DNA of 64,000 nt, from NCBI GenBank assembly GCA_038087015.1, contig JASBNA010000012.1, positions 620,001 to 684,000 on the forward strand. The letters are read 5' to 3'. Positions within the stretch are counted from its first letter, which is position 1. Each line of letters starts with the position of its first letter. This DNA is from Cerrena zonata. Taxonomy: Eukaryota > Basidiomycota > Agaricomycetes > Polyporales > Cerrenaceae. The notes beneath the pieces were generated by a model that saw only the letters and a program-made list of their open reading frames with translations, was not told the origin of the DNA and made no database searches. Shown in pieces: positions 1 through 11,363 of this stretch. Position numbers and translations under genes: made by a program.

Positions 1-45
1 GATACGTTTAAGGCTTGTTTGCTAGCTACTTACATATAAAGCTAG

Positions 46-833
46 ATGTAACTTCGGAACAGTAAATTTACTTCTCCTGTTGCATTGTCTTGAGATACTG
101 ATATGGTATAAGCCCGTTCTTATAGGATCAGATGGCACGCTCCTCTCAGAGGGTGGAAACTTTACCATTAATGGACCTTCGGAACCGGTACTTATAGCGT
201 ATGTTGCTTATATTCATCTCCAATCGTCACTTATAACCTTACATCTCCTTAGATTCTTAAAAACACGTATGTATATACCAGAGCCTCCTTGAAAGCTGAC
301 AACCAACAGTGATGGCCATAGCTCAGTGTGGTGACATGGGTGAAGGATGTCTTACTGTCGAAACAACGCTTCGCAACCCAGTAACTCCTGGTATCGGCTC
401 GGGCACTGATCTGAACCTCATTTTCCCGTAAGACTATCTCTGAACTCTCTGTATTGGGTTCTAGCTAAACCATTATGGTTTGGATAGTCACGCCTTTTCG
501 GCAAATACTAGTTTCGAGTATGTCGAATTCGAAAAGCAAAGCTACGTATTGCTCCTGAACTGATCTCTATCAGGTACTTCAATGGGTGTGACGGTGTGGG
601 GCAAAGTTGTGCGTATACAAAATTTTCCCGATGATCACAGGGGGCTGATCGTCTGCATATGTATCGCTAGGCGATAATCCTGCATGTCCAGATGCCTTCC
701 ACAGTCCGGATGACGAGCGAACAGTCACAGTTTGTCTGGCAGATAACGTATGACTGCTTTCGCTTTATCTTCTTAGAGTCGAATCTGATTAGCAGGAATA
801 CAGGTTAATCTTGCCATCACCTTCTGTCAATGA
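46..833 (+). CDS. Secreted glycopeptide-family protein (5' partial)
   Basis: The annotation rests on a spliced reading frame that matches my memory of the small secreted 'glycopeptide' proteins of agaricomycetes. Function is unknown; they are cysteine-rich extracellular proteins. Inferred exons: 46-61, 113-198, 253-266, 322-427, 488-517, 574-608, 671-747 and 804-833. All introns are GT-AG and the phases agree. Recognisable blocks are CNFGT, GEGC-TVETTL-NP, GSGTD, PHAFS, YFNGCDG, CPDAFHSPDD and the C-terminal VNLAITFC. Eight cysteines are visible. The start and signal peptide lie in an exon left of the window, because the sequence before 46 has a stop and ends in an AG acceptor. Unspliced, the gene looks broken; the intron set restores one continuous frame. 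I am confident of the family and moderately confident of each splice site. Confidence 0.72.
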
Positions 834-1194
834 TCAGACGCATGGCCGGTTCAACGATCTTCAAGATCGCATTAACAGCTTTGATGACAATAGCAGAACG
901 GCCTGTTCTCGCATGAGATGTTCGAGAATGATACAAGAGTTTAGATATCTCGATGCTAAAGCAAGTATTCCGTGCTACACGAACCCCAAAGTCTGAGTTA
1001 AACCAGATCATTCAAAACTGTGTCGGATCCAATCATAGTCAAAATGTTGCCCCGGCATCCATCTTATGCACCGAAGGTTGCCAACATATGTCCATTTATA
1101 AAAAGATCGGTCAAGTTCACAGCCATATTTAGTGTTTACATCATGCATGTTCGAATAAATAGTATAAAACACACGGGTGATCCTCAGATCAAGG
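834..1194. other. Intergenic, convergent 3' ends
   Basis: Spacer between the stop of the glycopeptide gene and the stop of the first MFS gene. It presumably holds both 3' UTRs. Small open frames here overlap each other on both strands and show no recognisable features. Confidence 0.5.
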
Positions 1195-3306
1195 CTAGAC
1201 TATAGCACGGGCATCTGCACTCTTCTGGGTTTTACTCTCTAACTCTCCAGACACCAGAGTCGTCAACTGTACGACTGTCTCCTTTTCTGAAATATCTAAA
1301 CCAAACTTGTCATCCGCAGTCTCGCTCATAGGAATTTCCTTCATGAAAAGGAGTAATAATAGCCCTAGACCGGAGAAACCAATCATCGTCTTCCAGATAA
1401 CAGACATACTTGCCGCGAACGCGACTTTAACTTCAGTCTGAAGTGGTTCGGGTAACTTAGGAATAGCGGGAATAGCTGCATAGGCAATTTCGGAGCCTTC
1501 GGGAAATTGGGAGGTGAAAGCGGTCGGGAGATTCTTTTTGAGTTGGTTCTGGAGGATGGTACTCGAGATAGTGATACCCCATGTCTAATGATTGTTCAAC
1601 CGTCAGACTGAATGCGGATGAATATGAGAAAGGAACAGACCTCTGTGAAAGCTCGTACGAAGTTGAAAAATGATAATGCAGAGGCTGTCAACGAGACAGG
1701 CAGTGGGGCGAGGACAGGGAAAATGGTTGATGAGAACTGGAAAGGTTTCATCGAATCATTATCACCATAGTCAGCGAAAGGTTGAAAAGAACTCACCACT
1801 ATGCCGATACCCGCAGACACGAGTATCTGATACCCAATCCAATGAGCAACATTACTGTTAGCCCTCAACAAACTAAGAAGTCCGAAGCCAGCGGTCATCA
1901 TGACCCATCCTGCATAATTAATCGGCCTATACTTCTTTGTCACTTTGACAACAATGCCACAGATGAGAGCAAAGGGAGTGATCAAGAGAGCTGTCGCGAG
2001 GAAATCAACACCTGATCTTATGGGAGAAGCCCCCAAGACTGCTTGGAAGTAAATTGGGAGATAGTCTTTGCGAATAGTTAGTGCTGCATGAAAGAGATCT
2101 TTGGATGTTGACCAACAACGTACAGATAATAGAGATACTAGTAATGCCATGGACGGCGGAAGTTGCGTATCCACTTGCGGTTGTGCGGTTGGCAAGGACA
2201 CGCAATGGAACTGTAGGATTCTTCGCTACATAGACTTCGAAGAGACAGAATATAACTATGATAACGAGTCCCAAGATCAGAGGAGCCAGGACGTGGGCGT
2301 CGGTCCACGGGAATCGAGCACCTCCCCATGACAACCCGACCATGGCGAGAGTCGTTCCACTGATGATAATGAGATTTCCTCTACGGCAAGGAAAATGTGA
2401 ACATCCGGTGGGTTATAGATAAGTGAGCACATACATCCAATCAATCTTGGAGAGCTTCTCCTTTATGGTCCCAGGAGGCGTGCGCACTTTTAGGAAGAAA
2501 ACAAGAAGCGCGAGGGAGATACCACATAATGGGAGGTTCATATCTACGACAAGTCGACTGGTCAAGACAATACAACGAAGGCGAGAGAAATTGTCTTACA
2601 GAACAACCAACGCCAAGAAGCCTTTTCTGCCAAGGCACCGCCCTACAGAGATACTGAATGGGTCATAACAATGATAAAGGAATGGGACTTACAATCGGTG
2701 GACCAATACCTGAGGCAAGTGCAACAGTAAGTCCAATAACGCCCTGATAGGCTCCACGCTCAGACAGCGGAACGAGATCGGATGTGATAATGTTCGTCAA
2801 GGTTTGAATCCCACCACCTCCAAGGCCCTGAACGGCTGAGTTTGACGGTTAGTACAAGGACTTAAATGACAAGGATAGCACAAACTTCTCGCTCCAATCA
2901 TCCAATGCATGTTCTGCGCTGAAGCAGCTAACGCACTTCCTATAGCGAACAGCACGACACAGCACACCATGACCGGTTTTCGACCGAAGCTATCGGCCAG
3001 ACCACCGATCAAGGGTAGAATGGCCGTACTCGATAGAGCGTACGCTGAACCGACCCATGTAAATTCGTCTCCGCCATTAAGGTCAGCGGTCAATGTAGGA
3101 AGAATAGTGGCGATAGCGGTCAAGTCAAGTGCACTCAGAAGATTGGTGACAACGATAGCGGAGAACGATAGCCAAAAGTCTCGTCCGCGTGAGGTCTTGG
3201 CGAAGTGGGCCGCTTCGTTCACCGTTGCTGTAGACGTGGACGCTGCGTTATCTTGTGGTACATTGTTTGCGTGTGTAATTGACGCTGAAGCGGTAGAATC
3301 AGCCAT
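1195..3306 (-). CDS. MFS drug:H+ antiporter, DHA2 (14-TM) type
   Basis: Predicted plasma-membrane efflux pump of the major facilitator superfamily, using the proton gradient to export a small molecule that cannot be told from sequence. From the N-terminus: a Thr/Ser/Ala-rich cytosolic tail, SRGRDFWLSF entering TM1, LSALDLTAIATILPTLTADL (motif D1 of 12/14-TM exporters), GGLADSFGRKPV (motif A) and QGLGGGGIQTLTN. Then come GALAEKASWRWLF, the DYLPIYFQAVLGASPIRSGV segment, and a charged tail after FSGLGLLLLLFMKEIP. Several short introns split the gene; exons around 2797-3306, 2600-2640, 2005-2343 and 1195-1590 were recognised. Start chosen at the ATG giving MADSTASAS. No in-frame damage was seen in the parts read. 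It is a close paralogue of the gene at 29517-31719. Substrate remains inference. Confidence 0.85.
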
Positions 3307-3478
3307 AACAAAGGGTAGGGAAGAGGAAAGGTGTAGTGAGAGAAGGGGGCGAGAGGAAGAAAAACTTCCAGAAGCGAGTTGCGTCAGAGGGCGGCCTTGA
3401 TGTCTATTATAGTCCTCAGTTAAAACACTTGATATCAGCTTGCCGCCACCATCGTTACAGGGAAACGAACAAACGAAC

Positions 3479-3724
3479 TTAGAAGTCTGTCAAAGGCCTT
3501 ACGGTATGCGCACTTGTGACAGCAAGTTGGTCTCGGGGTTGTTTGTTACCTGATAAAGTTAGCAAAATTAAATCAACACTCCAAGTACCCAATGGAAGAC
3601 AACAACTTACCGGTTTGTCACAAGCAAAACTCGTTTCGATGGCGAGAATCAGTGATTCTTGATCCACTGCCCGAGACCGAGCTGAAGTAGAGGAGGTAGT
3701 TAGAGGTTCAGAGGGCTCGGCCAT
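3479..3724 (-). CDS. Small two-exon ORF, unknown
   Basis: A possible short gene divergent to nothing obvious and upstream of the MFS gene on the same strand. It reads MAEPSEPLTT, then Ser/Arg-rich sequence, then a canonical GTAAGT donor and a TATCAG acceptor after DKP. Spliced in phase 0 the product ends soon after (about 55 residues). It resembles no family I know. It could be the 5' remnant of a third, lost gene or an upstream transcript. Low confidence; the splice pair is the only positive evidence. Confidence 0.25.
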   Translation of the reverse strand: MAEPSEPLTTSSTSARSRAVDQESLILAIETSFACDKPVSCCLPLGTWSVDLILLTLSGNKQPRDQLAVTSAHTVRPLTDF

Positions 3725-4983
3725 CGGCCATGGATTTCACAGCCCGACAGACATGAAGTACAGCTCATAGCGAGGTATTACACCTTGTCCAAACAGATTA
3801 ATCGTGTTATAATCAATGAGGACACATGCTGTATTAGGACGAAGTTACATCTTTGCACTTGTTGCAAAACAAACTAGGTTATAAATAATAAAGCCAAAGG
3901 ATGATCGGGAAACGATCAAAGTTTGCAAGAAGCATTTTGAGAAGCATCGGGGACTAAGTTCGGTGACATCCTGAGAAATGCCTCACATTGAGATAGCTTG
4001 AAATGCACATGAGGGCTCGGATTGGTGTCTGTCAAGCATGTATTTGAAAGAGTGACAGATCCAAGCATACGTCGAAACCCTATCCAGAGCTTTGCGTAAT
4101 GAACTCTTATGAGAACAGATGAACGCCCCAAGACACGTAGGATACAGCAAGGGTTGGGAAACGAGATATGATTCCATCCTGAAGAGCGACGGTATAGTAT
4201 TGTTTGTGTTCTGGCGACAGTGGTTGTTACGATTTGCCTTTAGCATTAGCAGATAGATGATGAGTGTGATATTGTTCTATTAAGTATGTTCAGTAATAGA
4301 TCAGCATTTGAAGGAGTCGTAGCTCTCACAATCGAACATCGGAGCCATACACGTGTGTGTATCGCCTGAACACAGTGCTTTGCTTAACTACTTCTAGTTG
4401 TCGAGCCAAGCCAAGAACGAGTTGCGAATATTGGAAGTACCGCTTTCTATGCTACCAAATTCGAGCCCTTGAATAGGAAGACGTCCAGGTCTTGCAGAAT
4501 CATAGACCCCGTAGCCCAGCGTTTCTTCGGTCGGAGATGAAATTGACATGTTCGTTGACGTTGAAGCCATGACTCAAATAGAGTATCACATGCCCAGTGA
4601 AAATGAGAATTGCAAAGTCAAAAGTGAGAGACTGGAAAGCCCCCTCGCTGGCGGCGGCTGCATGTGGTAAAGCTGTCAGAAGAAACATGATGTTAACCAA
4701 CAACAAGAAGTAACTCGTTAGTTCGAGACGGTCTTTTGCTCATAGGTAGCTTGTCGATACGCGTCGTACCAGTGTAGTTTTAGATATGTTTCCGTAGGAA
4801 GTCTATGTCATGGTGCAAAGTTGACGTTGCCTCGGAAGCTTGAAAAGCAAACCGAATCGTCGGACGTGCCATGTGCATTCCAAAAAAGGCAACGGCGCCA
4901 TCAAAACAGGAGGCATATTAGCCAATAGGGGCGGTCCGCTCTTTATCGCTTACCACACGTTGCCACCACCATAAATTGAGACG
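3725..4983. other. Intergenic, no supported gene
   Basis: About 1.2 kb with short frames on the minus strand only. One (about 4500-4691, minus) begins MFLLTALPHAAAAS, which looks like a signal peptide followed by some 45 residues, but nothing else supports it. The end of the stretch should hold the promoter of the DUF2015 gene. Confidence 0.4.
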
Positions 4984-5552
4984 ATGTTGTTCTGGTTGTC
5001 TGTCTTCGCACTATCAACATTACTGGTAATGTGTAAGTCCCTTAAACAACTATTATATTTGCTGCGTATTAATACCCATAACTCCTTGTTTCCTTATAAA
5101 AATCTGACAGTGATCTTCCGATACCGCGCAACGCTCATCTCCCATGTTCCCAACCCAATAAAGTCTCTGTTCCCCAGTTTGGGGCATTACACCCCACTCT
5201 CGACGTTTGAGGATCAGGCAAACGCGGGACTTTCGTCGACTAACTTCGACATTGAGGCTAATATTCGGGATGGTGATTCAAGGGCTGGTTTAGATGAGCG
5301 CAGTACGCAGGAGATCCTGGCGATCATGCGGAGAGAAAGAGTGAAGTAAGTACATCGTATATGACTTACCGCTATGTGTATTAATGCCCCACCAAGCTTC
5401 GACCAAGCAAGACTTATTCGTCACAACGAGTACTTGGCTGCAAATGGCATCGACCCTTCAGGTGAACTACAACTCTCAAATGTATCTTATATCCACTAAC
5501 ACCAGCTATTGAAGGCATGCCTTTGGACGCAAAAGCTGTAACTCGCTTGTAG
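4984..5552 (+). CDS. DUF2015 / UPF0357 family protein
   Basis: Small conserved fungal protein of the DUF2015 (UPF0357) family, to which yeast YCL012C belongs; molecular role unknown, probably membrane-anchored. Exons 4984-5032, 5111-5345, 5397-5461 and 5515-5552 give 128 residues. An N-terminal hydrophobic anchor (MLFWLSVFALSTLLVML) precedes FRYRATLISHVP. The family core follows: YTPLSTFEDQANAGL, GDSRAGLDE, EILAIMRRERV, FDQARLIRHNEYLA, NGIDPSGMPLDAKAVT. All three introns are GT-AG and in consistent phase. Without splicing the first intron the N-terminus would read into a non-family insert of 26 codons, which is why that intron was called. The family's hallmark C-terminal block is complete, so the gene looks functional. 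Confidence 0.88.
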
Positions 5553-5981
5553 ACCCTCTGCCTCTCCACCCTGTGTCATCACTTCTTGCATCTTCCCCTT
5601 CCGTGCTCTTCGATGGACGGTTCTCACTCTCCTTCTCATTTGTGCTCAGTATCTCTCCTGGTTGCTTTGGATTATTCAAGACCCTTGTTGTTCCATGTGC
5701 CGCCTTGTGTCTTGCTAAGTGCTGTATCCCTCATGTACTTCTCATATTTTAGCAAATGGTATCCTTAAGGGCCACTCATCCCGCAGTTTACACTGCCTGT
5801 TTTCCGCCAAGTGGCGCTTATCAAGCCTGCCTTAAGTCCGAACTGAAGCGGCTCGGCGTTTTCCGAGGTGAGTCGCACCTGCTGCCTGGCCTTGACCTTT
5901 CTTTCAATTCGGGTCCTTCGTACTCAACGCCCTGTACGACTCTGAACATATCAAAACACTCCGCAATACCACTACCACATA
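5553..5981. other. Intergenic / F-box gene promoter
   Basis: Pyrimidine-rich spacer between the DUF2015 stop and the F-box gene start. The open frames here have no recognisable content. It probably contains the 3' UTR of the first gene and the promoter of the next. Confidence 0.4.
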
Positions 5982-7183
5982 ATGCCTTCTGTAACTCGCA
6001 CTCACCATGCTGACGTTGTCGTAACGTCCCCATTTCCTATAACGGTAAGCCCCGACCTATTTCTAACGCTCCGATTGCAACCAACAGGATTCTATAGTGC
6101 ATATTCCCCGTAGAAGTTCTTGACCAAATAATGAGCTGGGCAGTCACAGACGAGCTCGAGTTCCCAAGCATCGCAGGATTCTCGCTTGCCTCGTACCAAT
6201 TTCGTCAAATTGCCCTCCGTCAATATTTCGTGCGACTATATGCGCACTCCAAAGAATCCTGGTACAAGTTATGCCAAATTCCGGGTATATACACATGGGT
6301 CCGGTCAGTATACGACTACCGTCACACATCTTGACCACAAACTGAAATTTCAACTGCATATATACGCATATACTCACCATAGCGAGCTCGACTGCCTCTC
6401 TTCAGCGATCTTGTCTGACCTTTCTCACCTTTTTCACTTTACCAACCTTCAATACGTACACATTGATCTCTCCCCCGAAGGTTTTCATACCCAACGTACC
6501 TGCGTCAGGAAGATACTCAAATGCTTGCCCGCTGACTTAATCGCCCTTGAACTCACATACTTACCAAAACTTGACGTCGACCTGCTTCATCGCATCGCTA
6601 AAAGCTTTCCGCGTTTAGTTTACCTGAAACTAACATGTGCGGAACGCCTCATCAACGATTGTTGTTGGGGTTGTTACGAAGAATCGTCCAGCTGTACCAT
6701 TCATTCGCCAATCCCAGATAACTTCGTGGATGCAGACGACTTGACGGTATGTCTACCAATCTCACTTATGAGACACACATTACCATTCTAAGCCACTTGC
6801 ATACTCAGTATGCCTTTGGCATCGCACTCAAACCCCTACACGACCTGCAGTTCCTTCACCTTGGAATCTACCTTTCTGACCTAGACCTCTTCTACTATCA
6901 CATCCTACACTCCCAAATGGAACCTGTCCGACCCGCAAAACGTGTTTGGCCTCATGCTCCCAACGAGTGCACTCATTGCCGAGACACATTTAGTGAAGAG
7001 GTTCGAACAACCGAGCTGTATGCAAGCGCTGCCATCGCGAGATTTCTACCTAGTATCAAGAGTGTCACTTGGAGCTCCTTTTTTACTCTTAACGAACCTG
7101 GAGACTGTCCCGAAAACCAAACGACGACGATGTGGGTGCAAAGGAAGGATAAGAAGGTCAAGGTCCGCAGAGCAGCTTGGTGA
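5982..7183 (+). CDS. F-box protein with LRR-like region
   Basis: Divergent F-box protein of the large agaricomycete family, expected to bring unknown substrates to an SCF (Skp1-cullin) ubiquitin ligase. Exons 5982-6044, 6098-6303, 6383-6746 and 6809-7183 sum to 335 codons plus stop. The F-box core is FPVEVLDQIMSWAV (about residues 24-37), followed by FRQIALRQYF. Degenerate leucine-rich segments follow (LQYVHIDLS, LIALELTYLP, LVYLKLTCAE). The Cys-rich NDCCWGCYEESSSCTIHSP, LKPLHDLQFLHLGIYLS and a C-terminal WSSFF block with WVQRKD are familiar from related mushroom proteins. The 6304-6382 intron (GTCAGT donor, CACCATAG acceptor) removes an apparent frameshift between the first and second halves. 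Start is the first ATG compatible with the frame. No substrate can be inferred. Confidence 0.78.
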
Positions 7184-8055
7184 AGAGGGTATATTCTGTC
7201 AGTGACTGCTAAATTATACCCATCCAATATCACTTCACGGCGCATATACCCAAATATACCCTCCCAGTCCCTATGACGGAACGACGTGCCAAGTTTCTGA
7301 TGTCATCCTTAATTGAATGTTTGACGATCAGCTGTACAGTTAAGACCAGCTGGGAGTCTGGGAAACCTGGGGGACTTCGCGGACCCACACAAGAAACCTC
7401 TTCTAGATTGCTCGTGATATGATCTGGATAGGATGTTAGATTCAACCTTATCTTTTGCATAGTTTCCAGTTGGAGGCTGGAGCTCGGTGAAGTGGCAAGT
7501 TTCGCGGATCTTTAGCGGAACTTTTCTCTTACAATGGGTCATTGCGACCTATTGCGACTGGTTTTCTGACCGCGCAAAGTCCTTACTCTCGTCTTCTCGC
7601 AGCAGGTGTTGACCGTGTTGTGTACTAGACAATACTAGGTGGTAGTAGGCAACAGTAAGTCTGTTCGAACGGAGTGGAGCTATACGTGAAGACCTCCGTA
7701 GATCACGTCAATAAACCGACGATGTCTACACGGTTGCACAGTGGTCCACACAGATATGTGATGCCTTGATATACTTTTTGATAGACCTCGTTTGCCACTC
7801 AGCGAACCGCGGTTATTGTCAACGTGACCGGTACTGCATAGACCTTCGGTCTCGCTAGCCGATCGGCAGTCTACCCGAGCATATACCACAATGGCTCTTA
7901 TTTATTGACTTTTCCCATTCCCCTCCCTCTTTTCCCTCAATCCACATCCTTCTCCTGGGTACCTCTCTTCCGCCCCCCACTGCCCATGAAGTCGTCCTTC
8001 ATACTACAACTCCTCTAACCTCTATATCAGAAAAGCCCATAAAAATATCCCGACG
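7184..8055. other. Intergenic, no gene seen
   Basis: About 870 bases without a supported gene. The last 150 bases (from about 7915) become strongly pyrimidine-rich with CCCTCC and TTCCC tracts, as is usual for a fungal core promoter and 5' UTR ahead of the ATG at 8056. Confidence 0.45.
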
Positions 8056-8982
8056 ATGCACACTCGTACTCCCTCCGTTGACTTGGCCAGCCTGTCCGAG
8101 CTGTTCTCTCGCCTTGCCTCTGGTGGAAAGAGCGTAAAGCCGGGCCTGACCATTTCCCCTCCTCTCCCAAAGTCTCGGACCTCCTCTATCGGTTCTCTCC
8201 CAGACCTTTGCGCGTCACCTACCTCTACCTGTTCCAACGTCTCCTTACGCACCATTTCCGACGAGTCCGACGCGTCCTCCTCTGAAGATGATGTCTCCAG
8301 TTACGTCCCCCCTTCCCCCCTCACTACCAGAGGGAGGACCGCCGAACGTGTTTTTAACCGTGGCAAGTCCAAAGTCGTCACTACACCCAACGAAGACAAG
8401 GATTTCACGTTCAAGCTCATGCTTCACGACATTTATGGCACGACCAACTTCGTCGATATGGTCCAGGGCGTAATTCAGGAGTCCAAGAAGACTTACCGTC
8501 CTCTTCCCGAGAACATGAAGCCTAAGCCGCGTCGCGAGTTCCTCAAGAGACGCGATTTGGAGAGGGACGCTGATGACGAGGAGTCTCCCGAGCGCGTCGT
8601 CGAGGTTCCCCAAACCCCTACCAAACCACGTTACCCTGAGGATCTGGGTCTAGGCACACCTGTTCGCTCAGAGCGTGCGGCGAAGAAGAGGTGTGTTGGA
8701 CGTACCAGGAGCGGACGCGAGCCTCAACCGATGGAAATCGGTTGCGTCTACGAGCTCGATTCCGCTGACGAGAAGGATCCCGCTTACCTTGGTGATGTGT
8801 CTGTTACCATTTCCCCCCTCAAACTTCGTCCCACTCGCAAACTCAGGGAGTCCGCTACTCAACCTCCCAAAGCAGTTATTACTTCCATCGACCCATTGAG
8901 TACCATCGATGTCTTCGCTACTACTCCAACCAGTCTGCCCTTTATTCGTGAAGGCGGGTTAGAGGTTGGTGAAGACAACTGA
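8056..8982 (+). CDS. Intronless Ser/Pro-rich hypothetical protein
   Basis: A 308-codon uninterrupted frame with strong coding character (third-position C bias, pyrimidine-rich leader). I do not recognise the family. Residues 1-90 are Ser/Pro/Thr-rich with an acidic serine cluster (SDASSSEDD) and look disordered. Residues about 110-150 are the most ordered part (FTFKLMLHDIYGTTNFVDMV followed by QGVIQESKKTYRPLP). A basic stretch follows (KPKPRREFLKRRDLERD), then an SERAAKKRC segment that could be a nuclear localisation signal. A C-terminal half rich in SP/TP sites suggests phosphorylation. A nuclear regulatory role is only a guess from composition. Confidence 0.7.
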   Translation: MHTRTPSVDLASLSELFSRLASGGKSVKPGLTISPPLPKSRTSSIGSLPDLCASPTSTCSNVSLRTISDESDASSSEDDVSSYVPPSPLTTRGRTAERVFNRGKSKVVTTPNEDKDFTFKLMLHDIYGTTNFVDMVQGVIQESKKTYRPLPENMKPKPRREFLKRRDLERDADDEESPERVVEVPQTPTKPRYPEDLGLGTPVRSERAAKKRCVGRTRSGREPQPMEIGCVYELDSADEKDPAYLGDVSVTISPLKLRPTRKLRESATQPPKAVITSIDPLSTIDVFATTPTSLPFIREGGLEVGEDN

Positions 8983-9653
8983 GACACTTTACGACATCAT
9001 TCATGAACGTTATACTCATGGTAAGCTACCGTAAAACATTCAGTTGTGATGATGTCGCTGACCATACGTTTCTTCAGACTTCATCGGATCTGCCTCTCTG
9101 ACCTGTAATATTATCAATCACTTATTGTAACATAGCGCACTCGAGGAGCAATACCTGCCGTGTAGCAATGGATGGACAATGTGTTCTAGTCCTATTGTAG
9201 ACAGTTTAGTGTTGTACGATATCTGCTTCCTCGCTCTGTTTCCATTTCCATTCGTCATCCTTTCCTCTTCCTCACTTTTTCAGTTCTTTTCATGACTTTC
9301 CGTGTTGTGTTATTCCTCACTTTTTTTCTCTTTTCTTGGGCTTCTCTTTTCGTTCTCCTTCAGGGCTCCTTCGGGACTGTAGGGACTCTGTTGTACGATG
9401 TGATTTCTACCACGGTAGATGATGTAGTATGTTAGCTACACTAGAAAAATGTTCAAAAGATTTGATTGTCCTGAAACCGCAGTGAATGTTATTTATACCT
9501 CCGAGAAGTATATATGGATCTTGTCATTGTCAGTGTCTCCAGGAGTATACGTCTCGCATAATTCCTGGAATCATCTTATTTCCATATTTGCGCATTCACC
9601 ATTAGAGTTGCACAGGCGATTACGCAATTCCAACTTCTCTCATCACGACCACC
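8983..9653. other. Intergenic
   Basis: 3' flank of the orphan gene and promoter of the BTB gene. A T-rich block (about 9230-9350, TTTCC and CACTTTTT runs) stands out. No ORF with recognisable content. Confidence 0.4.
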
Positions 9654-11268
9654 ATGACCGCTACTCGAGTTATCGCGCAGGCACCCTTTGACGACACAGA
9701 AGCCAATATTGTTTTACGAACATCTGACAACATTGATTTCTATGTCTACAGAGATATTCTCAAGGTTGCGTCTCCGTTCTTCCGGGCACTATTTTCACTT
9801 CCACACCCTCCTCCCGTCCACTCGTTAGACCCCAACCCCGACCCCGCTTCTTTGCATGATGGGCTCAGTCCTGAAGGGCTTCCTATCGTCTCCATCCCAG
9901 AGGACAGCGAATCGTTCGATTATATCTTACGTATTTGCTACCCAATTCATACTCCCAAACAGTCAGAATCTCTTCCTATTGTTGAGAGGGCCTTGTCTGC
10001 CTCTCTGAAATACGAAATCGACAGAGCAACGCAGTTTTTGATGAAGGACTTCGTACGTTTGGGAACTCTCAACCCTTTCTGGATGTACATGGTCGCGTGC
10101 CGATTAGATTTGAAGAACGAAGCAGAATCTGCTGCTACAGTACTTCAGAAGAAGTATTACCCCTCTGGATATGGCAATCCGCCCTCTACAGACGCAGACT
10201 TTGTTCGGATTGCGACTGAGGTTTATAGTGACGGCTTCGAGCAGTTGCCAGCTATTCACCTCTATCGCTTGCTGAGACACATCTGTTTCGGGGATGACTT
10301 GTCATTCCACGCCACGGTTCCTTCCTCTTCGGAGATCCAGGATCCTTTGGACAATCAGGAACTTTCTATTGTGCCCTTCGATGTGGATATAATGGGAGAT
10401 CATCCTCCAGATATTCTATTGAAGTCTTCCGATGGCATAACAATTCCCGTACACAGATTTGTTCTTCGTCTCGCATCAGCCAACTTTATCACGACACAGT
10501 CCGAGACAAGCAAGTATCCTCAACACAACGGAGTTCCAATGGTCTCACTCCCACATCCTGCACAGACATTAATCCAGATCCTCAGGGCATGTTATTTCTC
10601 ATTTGACCCAACCACAACCGATCACAATCCAGATGATGACATTCACTTATACGTGATCGCCCAGAGTTATGGTATGCGTAGTGTTGCCAACATGTTCAAA
10701 CTGCAATGGCTATCACATGCACACGCAACGAAAGATACACTCGGTATCTATTTGGTCTCATGTCTGCATGGATGGAATGACGAGGCTTGGCGCGCCGCTC
10801 GCCAGTTAGTTACACATGCCACTTCCGCGCCCATCTCTTCTATTTCCATCCCAGAGATGAACATAGATGGCTCTACAAGTTACTATTATGCATTGTTGAA
10901 GTCTATTCACAGGGTACATCAAGTCGAAGCCGCTGCTTTGCAAACATCTGGAATCTTCCAACGGAAGGCTCAAGAAACTTGGAATGATCTTTCTTACGCT
11001 TGCACACCCTCCATTTCGCCTGCAGTGGCATTTAGGGCCTTGCAAACCATCACCTCCGCAGAAAAACTGGTGGACCCCGCACATGATAAGTTACCATCTA
11101 CGACGGTACCCGGATTTTGTTATTACCCCGCTCTTTTCATTAGAAGAATGGTGTCTGAATCTGAAAGATTTAATCGAGGGCGTCAAGAGGCAATATCAGT
11201 TGTAAGCTCTAGTTATCTGCATATTTTTATGAGCTAACAATACACTTTACATTTAGATGGGCACATAG
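9654..11268 (+). CDS. Tandem double-BTB domain protein
   Basis: Protein of about 519 residues made of two related BTB/POZ-like halves. Such domains mediate homo- or hetero-dimerisation and often adaptor binding to cullin-3; the role of this agaricomycete family is unknown. First BTB: DDTEANIVLRTSDNIDFYVY, ILKVASPFFRALF, PIVSIPEDSESFDYILRICY (about residues 12-110). Second BTB: PPDILLKSSDG, VHRFVLRLASANF, VPMVSLPHPAQTLIQILRAC (about 255-340). Each is followed by a helical stretch (RATQFLMKDF; YVIAQSYGM). The main exon is 9654-11201. A GTAAGC donor and TTTAG acceptor lead to a four-codon last exon (11257-11268), whose position is matched by the terminal exon of the decayed copy downstream. Start is the ATG giving MTATRVIAQAPFDD, aligned with MSSTSLIAQSPFDD in that copy. 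Confidence 0.82.
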
Positions 11269-11363
11269 TCGTAAGTTGTAGTGGAAGAGGTCGAGTACGA
11301 TACTTCGAATGACTTTCGGCCTTCATATCTTACTACTTTTCCAATACTTGGTACTAGAACTCA
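11269..11363. other. Spacer between BTB gene and repeat
   Basis: Short 3' flank of the first BTB gene. No features seen. Confidence 0.3.

Noticed and set aside
5553..5980. Additional 5' exons of the F-box gene in open frames at 5586-6013
   Set aside because: The reading frames show no F-box or LRR content, and a complete F-box with its own ATG exists at 5982.
6131..6400. Apparent frameshift in the F-box gene
   Set aside because: A GTCAGT...CACCATAG intron (6304-6382) joins the frames in phase, and the total length is divisible by three.
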